NCBI GenBank assembly: GCA_022478985.1
Contig: JAKSZP010015876.1
Span: forward strand, 124,001-188,000
Direction: 5' to 3'
Source of the DNA: Massospora cicadina
Lineage: Eukaryota; Entomophthoromycota; Entomophthoromycetes; Entomophthorales; Entomophthoraceae
Length of the DNA: 64,000 bases
Positions 21,622 to 33,300 of this stretch are shown here, piece after piece. Within the stretch, counting starts at the first letter, position 1. Each line of letters opens with the position of its first letter. The notes under the pieces are model-generated. The model saw only the letters and a program-made list of their open reading frames with translations. It was not told the DNA's origin and searched no databases. The translations under genes and the position numbers were made by a program.

Positions 21622-22113
21622 TGTAACCTTTGGCGGGTTAGGTTGAATCCATAAAACTGGTTGCATAAGTAAAGCCCGCTGAGAATGGACGAATGATAGG
21701 ATTATTTCTGTCCTCAATAAATAATAATACTAAAGAACTTAAATAAGGAGCTATTGCCCAAATGATACCACTTTACTATTATCAACTTAATGGCTACTTC
21801 CGTTAGAACCTTCTTCTTCCTTCTTCTTCCAAAAGACCTCCTTTATCATTCTCACGCTCAACTCTTAATCCTTTATACTCCTAATCAGTTTTGACCCTTC
21901 CACTTAGTAATTCCCTCTTTGCTACAATTTTAGGTGTTTCTTTCTACCATTGAAATTTCAGCGGAATTCCCTTGATTTGCAAAACTATGAATAATTCAAT
22001 TGATTCATCCGCATCAAAATAATCTTCCGCTTAGTCTTGAGGCTCACCTCAACTCATAAAATACAATTCACCAGATATATGGCTTATCATCCGGCCATAT
22101 CTATTTCTCAACA
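21622..22113 (-). repeat. A2 3' LTR
   Basis: 492 bp, aligning with 27712-28209 through the shared block that includes the tct-ct-rich run near 21810-21850. Minus-strand start TGT at 22113, followed on the high side by TTACCCC, the complement of a polypurine tract. Confidence 0.8.
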
Positions 22114-23210
22114 TTACCCCATTGACTGAACAATAAGTTCCTATTACTTATACGCTTAGAGAAAATTTGCATGAACTCAGTTGATAATTTGACCACCCGC
22201 AGGTTCCTTAATGGTGTAAGCATCAATACAAGTCTTCTCAATTATTTCAAACGGGTTGATCAGATGTTAGCGAGCTTGTTCTTCCTTCCAAATCCATATT
22301 GGTCGCGGAACAAGACATGATCTCCTACAGCAAACTGTGGGAGTCAGCTACATCTACTTTGGTCAGCTGCCTGATCACAAATCTTCTTAGCTAAGCTGGT
22401 AGATTAAGCTTCCATCTGTAATTTTATCAGCATGTCCGTTAAGTTGATCAGATAACACTGCGGTTCTACTTCTCCAGTATCCTTCACACAGGAGTAAAGC
22501 AAATTGGGCAAAGCTGGAAGTCTACTAAAGAACAATTGGAAAGAATCTTGCCCGTTGACAAGTGGTAGCTGATAAAATAGGCAAAGATAGCGGTGGGCAG
22601 TATGGTACTCTAATCAGAGGGCTGATCCTTTACCAGCTTGCGAAGAATGTTTAGAAATGTCCCGTTGACCCGTTCCACCATTCCATTAGATTCAGGGTGG
22701 TAGGGTGTAGTAAAGACCACACAAATTGCCATCAATTCGTTCAACTTGGGCAGGATATGTGACGCAAAATAGGTTCCATTGTCTGTGAGGATTAACTGTA
22801 CATTCATGTTGCTGTATGACACACTTTATGATAAACTTGGTGGTGGTGACAGCACCCAAAATTATTGATTGCTCTTGCTTCCACTCATCTCGTCAAATGA
22901 TCAATTACTACTATTATATACTTAGAGTGGTTTTCACCAGTTGACAGAGCCCCACCATATCAAAAGAAACAGTATGCCATGCGAAACAAGGCTTAACCAG
23001 CTGGTAGGTAGTCTTCTTATGGAAATGTTTCTATACTTGGCACTGGTGACAAAAAGAAACCGTCTCAAGCACATTGTAGTGCATGCTCTCCCAATAGTAA
23101 TGGGGTCACAAGAACTCCAGCGTTTTCTGAAACCCTCCATGACCTACCGCCCTATGTGCATCTAAGATATTTTCTGGCCTGGCGGAGGGTTTCAAGAAGC
23201 TTAGTATCAA
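22114..23210 (-). pseudogene. A2 integrase
   Basis: The best kept core in family A for the catalytic triad: QLILTDNGTYFASHILPKL carries the second Asp (near 22790), and HPESNGMVERVNG retains the Glu (22673-22675) that A1, A3 and A4 have lost. The zinc-binding region starts AHRAVGHGGFQKTLEFL near 23106-23160 and continues toward 22935 with frame breaks. The C-terminal part (22114-22600) is recognisable only by comparison with A3. Confidence 0.75.
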
Positions 23211-24846
23211 TTCTCCGATATGCTTATATAATTCCCCATTGCGCAAAAATATATCCTGTCTAAGTCCATCTAGCACTTTGATCACCTGTGGTGGCTCATC
23301 GTGATATTTGCCCACAATCATCTTATCATACATGATGTCAGCAAAATCCGCTAAAATGGCAACCATGGGTAATTGTGAGAGACAGTCCACATTCTGATGT
23401 TTTTCCCTGGCCAGTGTACTTTTTTTAAGTCATATGCTTGGAGCTTCAATGCCCATTGCGCGAGCCCCATTTTTGGTTCCCAAAAATTCTGCAGCTAATG
23501 CAAGGAGGCACGATTGTTTACCACTTTGAATTTAACCCTGTGGAGTTATACCCGGAACTGTTTATAAGCATAACACCACCAAGCACTCCCAATCAGTCAC
23601 AGTATAATTATGTTCATGACAATTCAGGATTCACTGCAAGTTGCAACGGGGTGCTCCACAACTTCATCTTTTTAAATATACATGGTCCCTACGGCGGAAA
23701 GGGAAAATCCATTTGTACAATAAATTCCTTATCAAAATTAGGGTATTGCAGAACAGGCGCACTAGTCAACGCATTCCGCAGGTCATTAAAAGCATTATGA
23801 CATCATTCTTTCCAGTTGAAGATGGCGTTCTTCTTTAATAACTCAAAAAGCAGTGCCCCAATACAGCTGATGTTGGAATGAACCACTGGCAATAACTGAC
23901 CATCCCCAAAAACACCTGTGTATCTCACTTAATGCCAGGTTGAGTCATCTTATGTATAGCTTCCAACTTTACTGGCTGCAGTTTAAGCCCTTTTGAGCCC
24001 ACCATCAATCTACAGTATTCCAATTGCTCCTTTGAAAAAATGCCATTTCCGAGGCTTGATCTTGATGTTAGCGGCAGCCAGTCAGCAAAATACATGTTCT
24101 AAGTGGTCAAGATGCTCTTTAAACACTTTTGAGAATATTTTGATATCAATGAGGCATACTAGGACTCAGGACAACATTAAGTCACCCAAGATCATATCCA
24201 TAGCACGCTGGAACGTAGCTGGGGCGTTGCACAAACCCTGTGGCGTACATGTAGGCTGAAACAACCCCTTCAAGGTGATTGTAGTGCATTTCTCATGTTC
24301 CATCACTGGCAACTTAATCTGCCAGTACTAAAATATAAAGTCCATGGCAGAGAAGTAGTTAGCGCCTCCCAAACTATTTAAAGCATTGTCAATCTGTGGG
24401 AGAGGATAGGAATTCTTCTTAGTGACGCTATTAAACTTCTGGTAGTTGATGACCACCTGGTTTGTGCCATCTTTTTTCTTAACAATTAGCACCAGCAATG
24501 ACCATGGACCATTGGACGACTATAACATCCCCTGCTTAATCAAGTTGTCTACCTCATCAGAGACTACTTCCTCCACAGTCTTTGAGCGCTGGATGGGATG
24601 TGACCAAATGGGAGAGTATCTCCAGTGTCTACCCAATGCACCACCCTGCGTACACATCCCAATAGTGGTTATCAGAAGCAAAAATATCTCAGTATTCTTC
24701 AAACAGGGCCATTGCCCTATCATCCTGTTCCTCCGACGCTCAGTCAGAGCTTCCCGCAGAACTACTTTCATTATGCCAAATGAGGTTTTAAAGGTAGGCC
24801 GAGGTCCTCCCAAGGCCCAAAATATGAATACAGTGGACTTCATCAA
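23211..24846 (-). pseudogene. A2 reverse transcriptase, RNase H and linker
   Basis: RT motifs read from high to low coordinate: VVSDEVDNLIKQGML (24520-24564), LIVKKKDGTNQVV near 24470, NSYPLPQIDNALN near 24400, YFSAMDF near 24345, TPQGLCNAPATFQRAMD near 24220 and the catalytic box near 24145, read CLID instead of YLDD. RNase H lies at about 23430-23900. The piece 23106-23390 is the end of RNase H (CLSQLP) plus a tether containing DIMYDKMIVGKY, a family A signature also found in A3 and A4. Stops and shifts throughout. Confidence 0.7.
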
Positions 24847-25229
24847 TAGGAGTTTGGTAAATAAGCTAACACTTAGTGACTTTGGACCGTCATAATACCT
24901 TCTGTAGGTTTGCTAGAAATCCCTTCACTTCCCCATGTCCTGGTTATACTAGCCCTGTATCCACAAGAGGTTCAAACTGCAATTGCTTGTAGGGCCCCGC
25001 GATTTCCCCATATAGCCCTTCAGGGACATCTATTTCAAGCTCTGTCCCTATTGAAACCTGATGGCCATAATATGCTTAAAGTGCTCGCCACCCATAGCAT
25101 AATACCATTGTACTCATAAATCTGATTAGGAAGAGCTCAGGTCTTCCACTTCATCTTCCAATATTAAACAGGAATTACCCCATTGCTATATGCAAGATAA
25201 ATTGACTAGAGTGGATGGGGTCTTTTGGG

Positions 25230-25620
25230 TCTCCGCTGGAGATAAAGTAAATGAGGATCTTTTGTCCTAGGATACTGATGGTTATATCAGCCATATTAAC
25301 CATGGCTCAAATTGCCACAAAAATTCAGCAAAAATCAACATGTTGCAGTTTTTGATAGGCAAAACCACAGCTGGAACGGATGCGCCAACTGACCCAAATC
25401 TCAAAGGAAACGTGCTGTATGCGCCCTTGACACAGTGCTCTGTGCCCCCGCAGTCCCATACACTACTCTGTGTTCCACATCTGGTTTCAATGGAAGCTTA
25501 GCCACAATCTTGGTGGAGATTATATTAACTGGAGCACCAGTATCTATAATAGCCCAGATTTTTGTGTTTTAAACAAAAGATATTGCAGTAGGTACACTCT
25601 GAATTAGATGAACCGTTGGT
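25230..25620 (-). pseudogene. A2 aspartic protease (decayed)
   Basis: Around 25515-25560 the minus strand reads AIIDTGAPVNIIST with the D-T-G motif intact. The following residues resemble A3 (LKPDVEHR). The second half near 25300-25440 is fragmentary. Flanked by gag (higher coordinates) and RT (lower). Confidence 0.6.
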
Positions 25621-27653
25621 GTTTATTAAAAAATATCCAAGGGCTTTTTATTATTCAGAAAAGTGATAATGCCAGCGCTGACATGAGGATACTCCTAGCA
25701 TTTTTCTCTACTGGATTCGCCACGTTCACCTCCTCTAGAGTTGCAACATGTGTTAAAGTTCCCCTTCAAATGTACAATTCTGCTCAATTATTTGACAGGA
25801 TTAAAGCTTTTGCACATTTTGGAAGAACTCTGTGTCTACGTTATTGGGGTCTATCCTTTGGTTTGAGGCCAATATATTATAGGGGATTTGTTGATATAAT
25901 AAATCGTCATGGTGTATACCTGGGCTGACACAAAGCGACTCATGGGAATCATCAGGGACAATTAAGTTTGAATTAGCAGAAATAGAGCATCCCATCTCTA
26001 CTCCGCTCAACCTTTTCCCTGTTCATTTGGGTCAACTGGTATGGCATGGACATTCAGTTTTCCCAGACAGCTAGCCGCATAGTAGCCTTGTTAGCCGCAA
26101 AAGAAACAAGCATTTGTAAATGGCACTTTTCTCTGTATCACACCCATATTCCAGGTCTGAAATTAAATGATGGATTGTGTTTTGGCCGTGGATGAGCTGG
26201 TTGAGGAAAATGGGAACAGAAAGAACTCACCAAAGCGTTAAAGCGATGAGGATTAACCAATTAATTATAACCAAGTATTTAGCGTCCATTTTCAAATGGG
26301 AATTCAGTAGCAATTGCAGGGGCCTTCCATTCTACATTGTGAGCACTAAAAGTGACGGATAGACGGCATAAATAACTGACAATATTTAATAACCCTGCGT
26401 CATATTAAAAAATGTAAGACAGCATTATACAGTTCTTAATATGGTTTAACATCCAATGTCAAAATTCTTGCCTGAATCAAAGATTTGGATGAACTAGATG
26501 ACAGGAATCGAACCCAAACTTTCAAAATAGCTGAAACTATCATTGAGGATAATCCCCAATAAATTTCAAGCCCTTTTTATATTGGAAACAATCCACAACT
26601 AATGAGGCCAAATATTACTTGCCCAAAACCCTCTAGTATTGGGATTTAAGCCTGATCCATGCAGCGGGCGAATCCTATTTAATCAAAATGAACTTTTTGC
26701 CGCTGAATCCCCAATTTGTAATGTATATAGATCTTAGCTTGTTACACATGGAGATTGACCAAGAAAACTCCTTTATAATGGTGATTCTAAGCAATAAAAC
26801 TTACTTTTTTCGCCATTTAAGTTAAATTGGGTTACTCTATTTTATTTAAGGAAATAAAGGTTAGTGTTATGACTCCAGGGACGTTACCCTGAGAAAAGAC
26901 CTTTTGCTAAGGAAAGCAAAATACTATATAATCCAGCACCCGGGAACTTTGGGTTTTTTGGATTTAAAATAAATGGGACAAGTGGTCTAAAACCCCTTGG
27001 TACTGACAGCCGTCATCATTGCTATACCCACCACCTCGTCAGTTAATATTTACTCCCACTAACACATGAGCCTCAGCTGTGTACTTATCAGCAAACTCCA
27101 CCAAAGACTCGTTCTTTTAAAATTTATAGTCAAAAACTCTAACTTGCGCCGACCATTTTTGACACGCCTAAAAAAGGCAGATCACGGTCTCCTCCACCTC
27201 TTAATATGGTACATTATTACTCTTAAGACATCATGCGACTGGTCAGCGCTCAGAACATCTAGAGCATAAGACAACAGTTTAGCCTTCCACCAATTGGAAG
27301 CCCCTTCTATCACAAATTTTTTGCTTAAAGGTCAGTGTTGTTTCCATTGTGGTTAAACAAAGGAAGCTTGTCTGTGCATACCCCTCCCTCTGCAGCATTA
27401 TTAAATTTATTTCCGCTCTGCAAAGTATAGCCGATTTTTAGTGTCACCCAAGCGGTCAGCAAGTTGATTAATTGGTCACCCACCAGGTGCAGTTGGTGAA
27501 AGGCCTTAATGTCCTGATCTGTTATACTTCTATTCTCTCAGAAAAGCATTTTTTGAGCCTGTAGTAATGATACATGGCAAGCTTCAGTTTTGCGTATTGA
27601 GGCAACTCAAAAAACTGGGGTAATACCCCATCAAGGTGAGCCAGTTGCGCCAT
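25621..27653 (-). pseudogene. A2 gag (badly decayed)
   Basis: The probable start is the ATG at 27651-27653, just inside the primer site, with AQLAH and a KLKLA-like stretch matching the gag starts of A1 and A4. A zinc knuckle remnant is readable near 26075-26120 (CFFC, stop, QGYYAASC), with Tyr in place of the metal-binding His. Between 26200 and 27600 almost nothing can be aligned, so other sequence may have been inserted or lost. Confidence 0.45.
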
Positions 27654-27711
27654 GGGTTGGAGAATATGAACCTTTTAATGTGTTGATCAATGAGCCCCTT
27701 GTATTGAGCAC

Positions 27712-28209
27712 CACTAATACTTTTGGCAATTTAGGTTGAATCCGCTGAACTAGTTGCATAGGGTAATACCCCATTGAGCAACAGGCGAGCAATATGATGA
27801 TCGCTGTCCTCAATATTTAATAAAACTAAAGGACTTAAATAAGGAGCTATTGCTTGACAATACCACTTAATAAAATATATCAGCTTAACGGCTACTTAAA
27901 TTAAAGACCACTTCTTTCTTCTTCTTCCAAAAGCCCTCCTTTCTCATTATCATGCACAACTCTTAATCCTTGATATTCCTAATCAGTTTTGACCCTTCCG
28001 CTTAGTTATTCCCTATTTGCTACAACTTGGGGTGTTTTTTCTATCAAAGAAGTTTTCGCAGAATTCCCGCAATTTGCTGAACTATGAATACTTTGATTGA
28101 TTTACCCGCATTAACATAATCTTACGCTCAACCTCAAGGCTCACCTCAATTTTTAAATTCCAATCTGCCAGATATATGGCTTATTGTCCAGTCATATCAA
28201 TTTTCAACT
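27712..28209 (-). repeat. A2 5' LTR
   Basis: About 498 bp. The primer site, much changed, lies just below it (about 27692-27709: cccttgtattgagcacca on the plus strand). Pairs with 21622-22113. Confidence 0.75.
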
Positions 28210-28575
28210 GGGCCTAACCGCATTATCAGAAAGTTGGGCTACGCTTTGACCAGTTGGATCTCCCCCCTTATTCCTAATCTTTTCAAACTTCCATGTAAGT
28301 AAGTTTACATTGTTTTTGGCCCCCAGAAGAGACTCCTGAGGCTTATCTCTTGGATGGGGCGCCAGAGTGGGAAGTGGAGGATAATGTAGCCTCCTGTCAT
28401 GTAAGAAAAAGACTTGAGTATATTGTATTCTATAAGGGATTTGATGCAGCGGAGAGCTGTTGGGTACCAGCGTGTGACTGCGCCCATGCCCATTATCAAA
28501 TTATAGTATTTCAAAAGCGTTTCCCTGAGGCTGCAGGATCTCAGTCCAAGCAAACCATCGCCATGACATAAAGTT
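28210..28575 (+). pseudogene. C1 integrase end and chromodomain
   Basis: This continues the integrase broken by A2: a GPY/F start, then a linker to about 28345. A chromodomain follows (28350-28530): EWEVEDNVASCHVRKRLEY, then IVFYKGFDAAESCWVP, with the typical K/Y-x-G-F...S-x-W core. The end is FQKRFPEAAG. Chromodomains at the integrase C-terminus define chromoviruses and are thought to steer integration to modified chromatin. A 73-codon frame remains open here. A polypurine tract and the 3' LTR follow. Confidence 0.8.
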
Positions 28576-28630
28576 GTTCCCTTCCCACAAGAACTTTTCC
28601 TTGGCAAATGACCCTGGAGGGGTTGAGCCC

Positions 28631-28649
28631 AAAAAGGAGGAGAGGGGAA
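28631..28649 (+). other. C1 polypurine tract
   Basis: AAAAAGGAGGAGAGGGGAA immediately before the LTR start TGTCATG at 28650. It is the plus-strand primer of LTR retrotransposon replication. Confidence 0.8.
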
Positions 28650-29541
28650 TGTCATGTTACATGACATCATTGAGGGAACCAATTTCCAAGGTAAGGCTGG
28701 ATGTCAAGAGTCTAAAAGGGTCAAGCTGCAGGACCTCCCTGAATTAAGGCATACCTGGATCAACTCGGGTGCAGGCTAGATATGCCCAGGTTGGTCCAGG
28801 AGAAGTGTGAGATGCTCAGCCCTGCATTACAGCAAGGGCGTTAAAAAGCACTAGTTATCTTCTTATTGATAACTGTTTGGATTGGTTGCTTGGATAATGG
28901 GGTTCAAAACCTGTTCATATTCAACATTTCCAAATAGGGACAGCTCAGCCTGCAATTAATAACTCGAGTTTGGTCAGTCTTGAGCTACAGTACCCTGGCC
29001 AATGGTAGGGTGCACTGATTGGTTTTCTTAGGCTTAGCACCATTTTCCCTGATTGACAACTCGCTTCCCTTTGTTTAAAGTATGGTTCTCAAGGCCAGCT
29101 TTCCTAATTGGTAGTCTTCCTTAATAAAATTTCCCCATTAGTTTACGTTTTTTAAATATGGTTCCTTAGGCAAACCTGTGTGTGGACCACCTCAAGGAAG
29201 TCTCTGAAAACCTTGGCCGTTTTATCTCCACAAAATTATCTACTGGATCTGGTGCACCACTGGGCCCCCTTGGTTCCCTCCAGATCAAGGCACCCAAGCA
29301 TTCAAGCACAGATCTCCGCTTGGGTTTGTACTCCCCTTTGGGGTCCACCCAAGTGTTTTTATTTTTTTGTTACCAACTATTATACAACGCGTTGTATACA
29401 CTTTCCCTGGGTTACTTTGGCTCCAGAAACATTTGTGGTGCCCTGTTTAACATTATCCTAACAACTGGTTCCCTAGCAGTGTGGCTTTGCATCTCGCACC
29501 ACCTCTATGGAAATGGGAGATCTACAGACTCTCTCCTGACA
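28650..29541 (+). repeat. C1 3' LTR
   Basis: 892 bp. It begins with a perfect inverted repeat, TGTCATGT-T-ACATGACA, and ends GACA before the CTCAG duplication. AATAAA near 29132. It aligns with the 5' LTR throughout. Confidence 0.9.
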
Positions 29542-29589
29542 CTCAGGGCCAGACTTATAAAAGTTCCTAATACATGCTACCTACTCTGA
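29182..29589 (+). pseudogene. Hydrophobic reading frame in the C 3' LTR
   Basis: 135 codons starting MDHLKEVSENLGRFISTKL, then STGSGAPLGPLGSLQIKA, followed by two membrane-like stretches (VFLFFCYQLLYNALYTLSLG and ICGALFNIILTTGSLAVWLC) and a polar tail with STDSLL. The last 16 codons are outside the LTR. The same order of features is read in the solo LTR on the other strand (WLFIITITLLYLSYYC, then ALIPFVITASSLELALC, then VIDTLL). No homology to a known protein that I can name. It may be a real small membrane protein or coincidental. Confidence 0.4.
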
Positions 29590-30780
29590 AAAGTAATCTC
29601 CAACTAGGTGATCAAATACCATACTGGTAGACAATGTTTAACAGAGCAACAGGGTGTAGCCCCTGTAGTGAGTAATAGATGCTGAAACCGGCACAAGAGT
29701 GTCATATTCCAACTTCACAGATAGATACACCAGCAACTCAAAGTTTTGTAGGAAAGACAATACTTTGATCAAAAACTCACAAAAAGAGAGATAAAATCAG
29801 TAAAGGGTTTTTACTAGTAAGCAAGCGAGTACCTTGTAGTATCAAGTACTGCCAAAGGCTTACGTGACTTGCTCTAGTAATTCTACTAGTAGGCTGATAC
29901 TCCTACCTTTTCAAAAAGGTCCCCCTGCCTTTGAAATCCTCTTCTAATATGTTTTTTTCTACCAGCTTTCTCATTATTGCTTTTCTAGCTACTAAGAAGC
30001 TCTCCAAAACTGGTAGACTATATTGATGACATCTAATTTTGCCAGATAACCAGAAATTAAAGGTTAGCGTATTTTCCCAAAAAGTTATATTGAAGAACTT
30101 GGTCAAATTATGGCCTAATGGGCTAGATAATCAATAATGAGCATATTGATGATTTTTTACACTAGCATGGGACAATAAAGAGTCTTTCTCTGACCATAAT
30201 GGGAATCAATAGATGTATTTAGGCCACAGCATTGAAAGCCATAAGAGTAAGTAATGAGGGGCTGTGCCAGTGGGATTTTTGGGATCCACCAAGTAGTATA
30301 GTAATACTTTAGGCTTAAGCTTATAAAAGCATGGGCATTGAGGCGTAATAATAGCTACCTTTCCTGAATCCGCTATCTAATTAGGTACAATCTGAAATTA
30401 AATATATATTATTATGATAACCAAATGATTTTTCAAACCCAATTACAACAGGGCCCAATAGTAAAATCAGGGCTGTACCCCAGTTAGCATATGTTAAAAA
30501 GTGGCCACTGCACAAGTTCGTGGGGAATTTTCCATAAGTAATACAACTTCCCTGTATGATAAAAGGTAATATGAATCTAAGCCAATAAAGGTTCAGCTAA
30601 AACTTGACCTTTGTTCACTATAGTATTTAGGCACTTCTGTACTACAATAAGTAAAACCAATTACTAGTAAAATTTAGTACAACCAAGAACAAGAAATTTA
30701 TTAGTAAGATAAGTTCATATATATAGATAGATATATGATATTCTGGAAACCTTATGCCCTCCTATTAGAATCATCAGTCT
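29547..30780. other. Unassigned sequence right of C1
   Basis: No recognised gene. A 67-codon minus-strand frame (29903-30106) has no family I can name. The stretch near 29815-29895 repeats actagta-type phrases. Possibly the 3' end and LTR of element E. Confidence 0.3.
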
Positions 30781-30849
30781 CAGTAACTGGAGAATAGATT
30801 TTTATTCATTGCCCTGTAGCTTCAGCATGACATTGGTCAGAACTTTTTT

Positions 30850-32061
30850 GACTTAATTTCTTAGGCTAGGCGATCCTGCCATCAAGCTGGTAAACTATCA
30901 GGGGATCATCGTTGATAACTTTAGAAAGTCTAGTCATCAGTTTAAGCATAGATTTTAATTTGGAGCTCCCTCCTCACGTGCTTAAAATCATTGACAAAGC
31001 TCAAAATAAATTATTGCTATATCAGAGCTTCATCCATGAAAGCCTACAAGACATCAACACTAATAAATGATTTTGGGGATTATTCACTGACTAATTTACT
31101 AGTATCGGAGCATATTGGAAAAAGCATAAATCTGGTTAAATTTCCACATCATACATGGATGACTTCCCTGTTGAGGGGTGGAGAGGTATTGTATGATATA
31201 TGGCCAGAGGAAAGATTGCTGCCCATGTATCTTGTGAAGCTGTCTCATAGCATCAAAGGTACCGTTTTAGAGATTGGTTGGTATTCCCATTTGGCCATAT
31301 GACTGGAGATTATAGGCTGAAGATCTGCAAGTCTTAGTCTACAGCATCTTACACAAGGCCTCCAAAAATTACAAGTAAACTGAGGTACTGTCGCTAATTA
31401 CTTCCTGGGTAACCCTAAACAAGTAAGATACATGTGCCATAAATAGTCATGCCATATCCTCGCTTTAGTTGTTGTCATATAGTAGATTAAGATAGCGTAT
31501 TCTGTAAAGTGATCGCCCCCATAATGATCAGATCATACTCACGAGATATGGGTAAACTTACAAGGAAACCTCTGACATCGATGTCCATGGACCTGTCACA
31601 TTTTGTTAATCGTGGAGAAGGCCATTTTATCCATTCCTATCTGACTTGAACTGAGCACATACTAAGCATTGACCATGCCAGGTGGGAACCTCCTTCATTA
31701 GCCCAATCCAATCATATCCTCTTTTGATTATATAATGCTTTTTTTCTCAAGGGTGCCCAAGGTAGGCGGATCATGATGTTCACTTATGTCACTGGGAACG
31801 CAGCTCAGAGGGAACCCACACTTTATTGCAAACTTTTCCCTATCTTTTTGAGAATAACATCCAGAAGGGGCTGTACCAGCATCAATCTTCGCTAGGAGGT
31901 CCGTTCCTTCATAAACTGTAGACTGAGATGCCATAACAGCATACAGGAAGGAACCTTTGGTGACGGGGAATACCAGGACTGGTTCAAATGGAGTAACTTC
32001 TTTCCCTGGCGCAGAAGGAGTATCATGGATAACATAATCCAGGAGAACATCTGTTGACAGG
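30850..32061 (-). pseudogene. Element E integrase with upstream linker
   Basis: Linker residues (KIDAGTAPSGCYSQKDREKF) precede the zinc-finger start HHDPPTLGTLEKK (about 31740-31775). The Cys half of the finger and a KSDRNG-like sequence lie near 31640-31680. The core shows PWTSM near 31590 and VTQEVISDS near 31395, where the second Asp is kept. Several stops and shifts. Downstream (30850-31300) only a weak integrase C-terminus is visible. The third catalytic residue could not be located. Confidence 0.6.
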
Positions 32062-32066
32062 AGATA

Positions 32067-32470
32067 TGTAGGAGAGTGTCTATAACTCTCCTGTCCCCAG
32101 CGTGGTAATGCTTGGTGCACAAGGCCAACTCCAGTGAACTAGCCGTTATTACAAAAGGTATTAGAGCCCAGCAGAGGGTTCTGGAGCAATAATAACTTAA
32201 GTAAAGAAGTGTGATCGTAATAATAAATAACCAGCCAAAAGCAACACGGTGCACATGGGAAGAAGGGGTAAGCGTCCCAGGCTGGAGGGAACTTGGGCGA
32301 CCCAAAGGTGCATGAGGGGATAGCCTAATCATATACAAAAGGGAATGGTTAACATAGCGTGAGACCTCCTCAAAGAGGTCCATGCACATGATCATCTGGG
32401 ATAACATAAATATAATGAGAAACAGGAAAAGTTTATTGTGTGAAGTCGACCAACAAGGAATGTTGGTCAA
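32067..32470 (-). pseudogene. Hydrophobic reading frame in the solo C LTR
   Basis: The LTR part of a frame that is open for 192 codons in total (32470 down to 31892, ending in element E sequence). It shows an upstream hydrophobic run (LFLFLIIFMLSQMIM), then MDLFEEVSRYVN, a HAPLGRPSSLQ segment matching GAPLGPLGSLQ of C1, and two membrane-like segments. This is the longest uninterrupted version of the frame. Codons below 32067 belong to E and are chance fusion. Confidence 0.4.
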
Positions 32471-32913
32471 AAAATCAAAATTAAACTTCGTTGGGGTAAT
32501 TTGGGGTCTGCTGAAGTGGTCCCAAGCACCAATTTACCAATAGGCAAACACTACCATCTGAATTAGTAGAATACACCAAAACTGACTTCACTCAAGTAAT
32601 CGATTGAAGTTATATCTGACCCAAACGCGTAGTTTCATAAATGGAATGAGGTTTGAACCCCATTCCTCAATTAACCAAATAGAACTGTCGTCATTAATTT
32701 TATAAACCATTCATTGTAATGCCTGGGCCAACATAAGGGGCTTGGCGTTCTGCACTTCACTAGTACCAACCTGGGCATATTTGGCTTGTACCCAGAGTTG
32801 GTCTAATGTGTGCCTGATGTCAGGGAGGGCCTGAAGCTTCACCTTCTAGGCCTCCTGTCACCCATCCTTATCCTTGGGGTTGGTACCCACTATCATGTCA
32901 TTTAACCATGTCA
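32067..32913 (-). repeat. Solo LTR of family C
   Basis: 847 bp in minus orientation, TGACATGG...CTACA. It is flanked on both sides by AGATA (32062-32066 and 32914-32918), a perfect 5-bp target duplication with no internal element. It aligns with both C1 LTRs over the full length. Such solo LTRs arise by recombination between the two LTRs of one insertion. Confidence 0.9.
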
Positions 32914-32918
32914 AGATA

Positions 32919-33300
32919 CTAGACTGTTTCAGAAAATGTAACTTCACTCACTGGCTCAAAAGAATATCAGGGATGCTGGGAGGTGTAAAACCATGGGATA
33001 TAGATTTAGATTTTGGTTTGGGCTTGGGTTTGGATTTGTGTTTGAGATTAGACTTGGGCTTAGGGTATGATGTGGGGACTCCATCACAGCAATGGTTGGA
33101 GGTAAGGAGGTATAAGACTAGGAAGAATTACTGTGACTAATTTATAGCCTATCTCTAAAGTGGAACCCAATATGGGATTGTGGATCAAGAGGTCAGGTAA
33201 AATATTAGTAGTTTTCTTGACGAACTCATATCTAAGGTTGGAGCTCAAAAGTTCATGGTGGGTCCTAGTCTTTCTGTGAGACAACTGAGGTTTGCAATAA
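32919..33300 (-). pseudogene. Element E linker with Lys-Pro-rich low-complexity region
   Basis: Between RNase H and integrase, the minus strand at about 33000-33075 reads as a KPKPKSKS-type stretch. The plus strand shows the matching alternation of gg-ttt-ggg-c. Purely compositional; function unknown. Confidence 0.4.

Larger units (their letters stand above)
21622..28209 (-). mobile_element. Ty3/gypsy element A2 inserted into the C1 integrase
   Basis: A minus-strand family A copy with LTRs of about 492-498 bp at both ends and gag to integrase between. The C1 integrase reading resumes across it (IKP on the left, then a GP-type continuation at 28210), which proves insertion into C1. A 5-bp duplication is not clear (AAGCC against GGGCC), probably from decay. 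The gag half is the most eroded of the four A copies. Confidence 0.8.
10577..29541 (+). mobile_element. Chromovirus C1, split by nested elements B1 and A2
   Basis: LTRs at both ends (10577-11478 and 28650-29541) share extended similarity and are flanked by the same 5 bp, CTCAG (10572-10576 and 29542-29546), so this is one insertion event. Internal C1 sequence occurs in three pieces: 11479-12955, 19305-21621 and 28210-28649. Read together they give RT, RNase H, integrase with GPY/F module and a C-terminal chromodomain. B1 interrupts the RT and A2 the integrase. Without the guests C1 is about 6 kb. The gag-protease part (about 1.2 kb) is short and unrecognisable, so an internal deletion is possible. 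Confidence 0.85.

Noticed and set aside
21617..28214. AAGCC/GGGCC as the A2 target duplication
   Set aside because: Two of five bases differ, and the C1 coding sequence can be joined without any duplicate. The insertion is real but the duplication is not proven.
29651..29664. tRNA-derived sequence or a primer site (cccctgtagtgag)
   Set aside because: It resembles the reverse complement of the A/B primer site, but the TGG end is missing, no LTR border lies beside it, and no tRNA fold is apparent.
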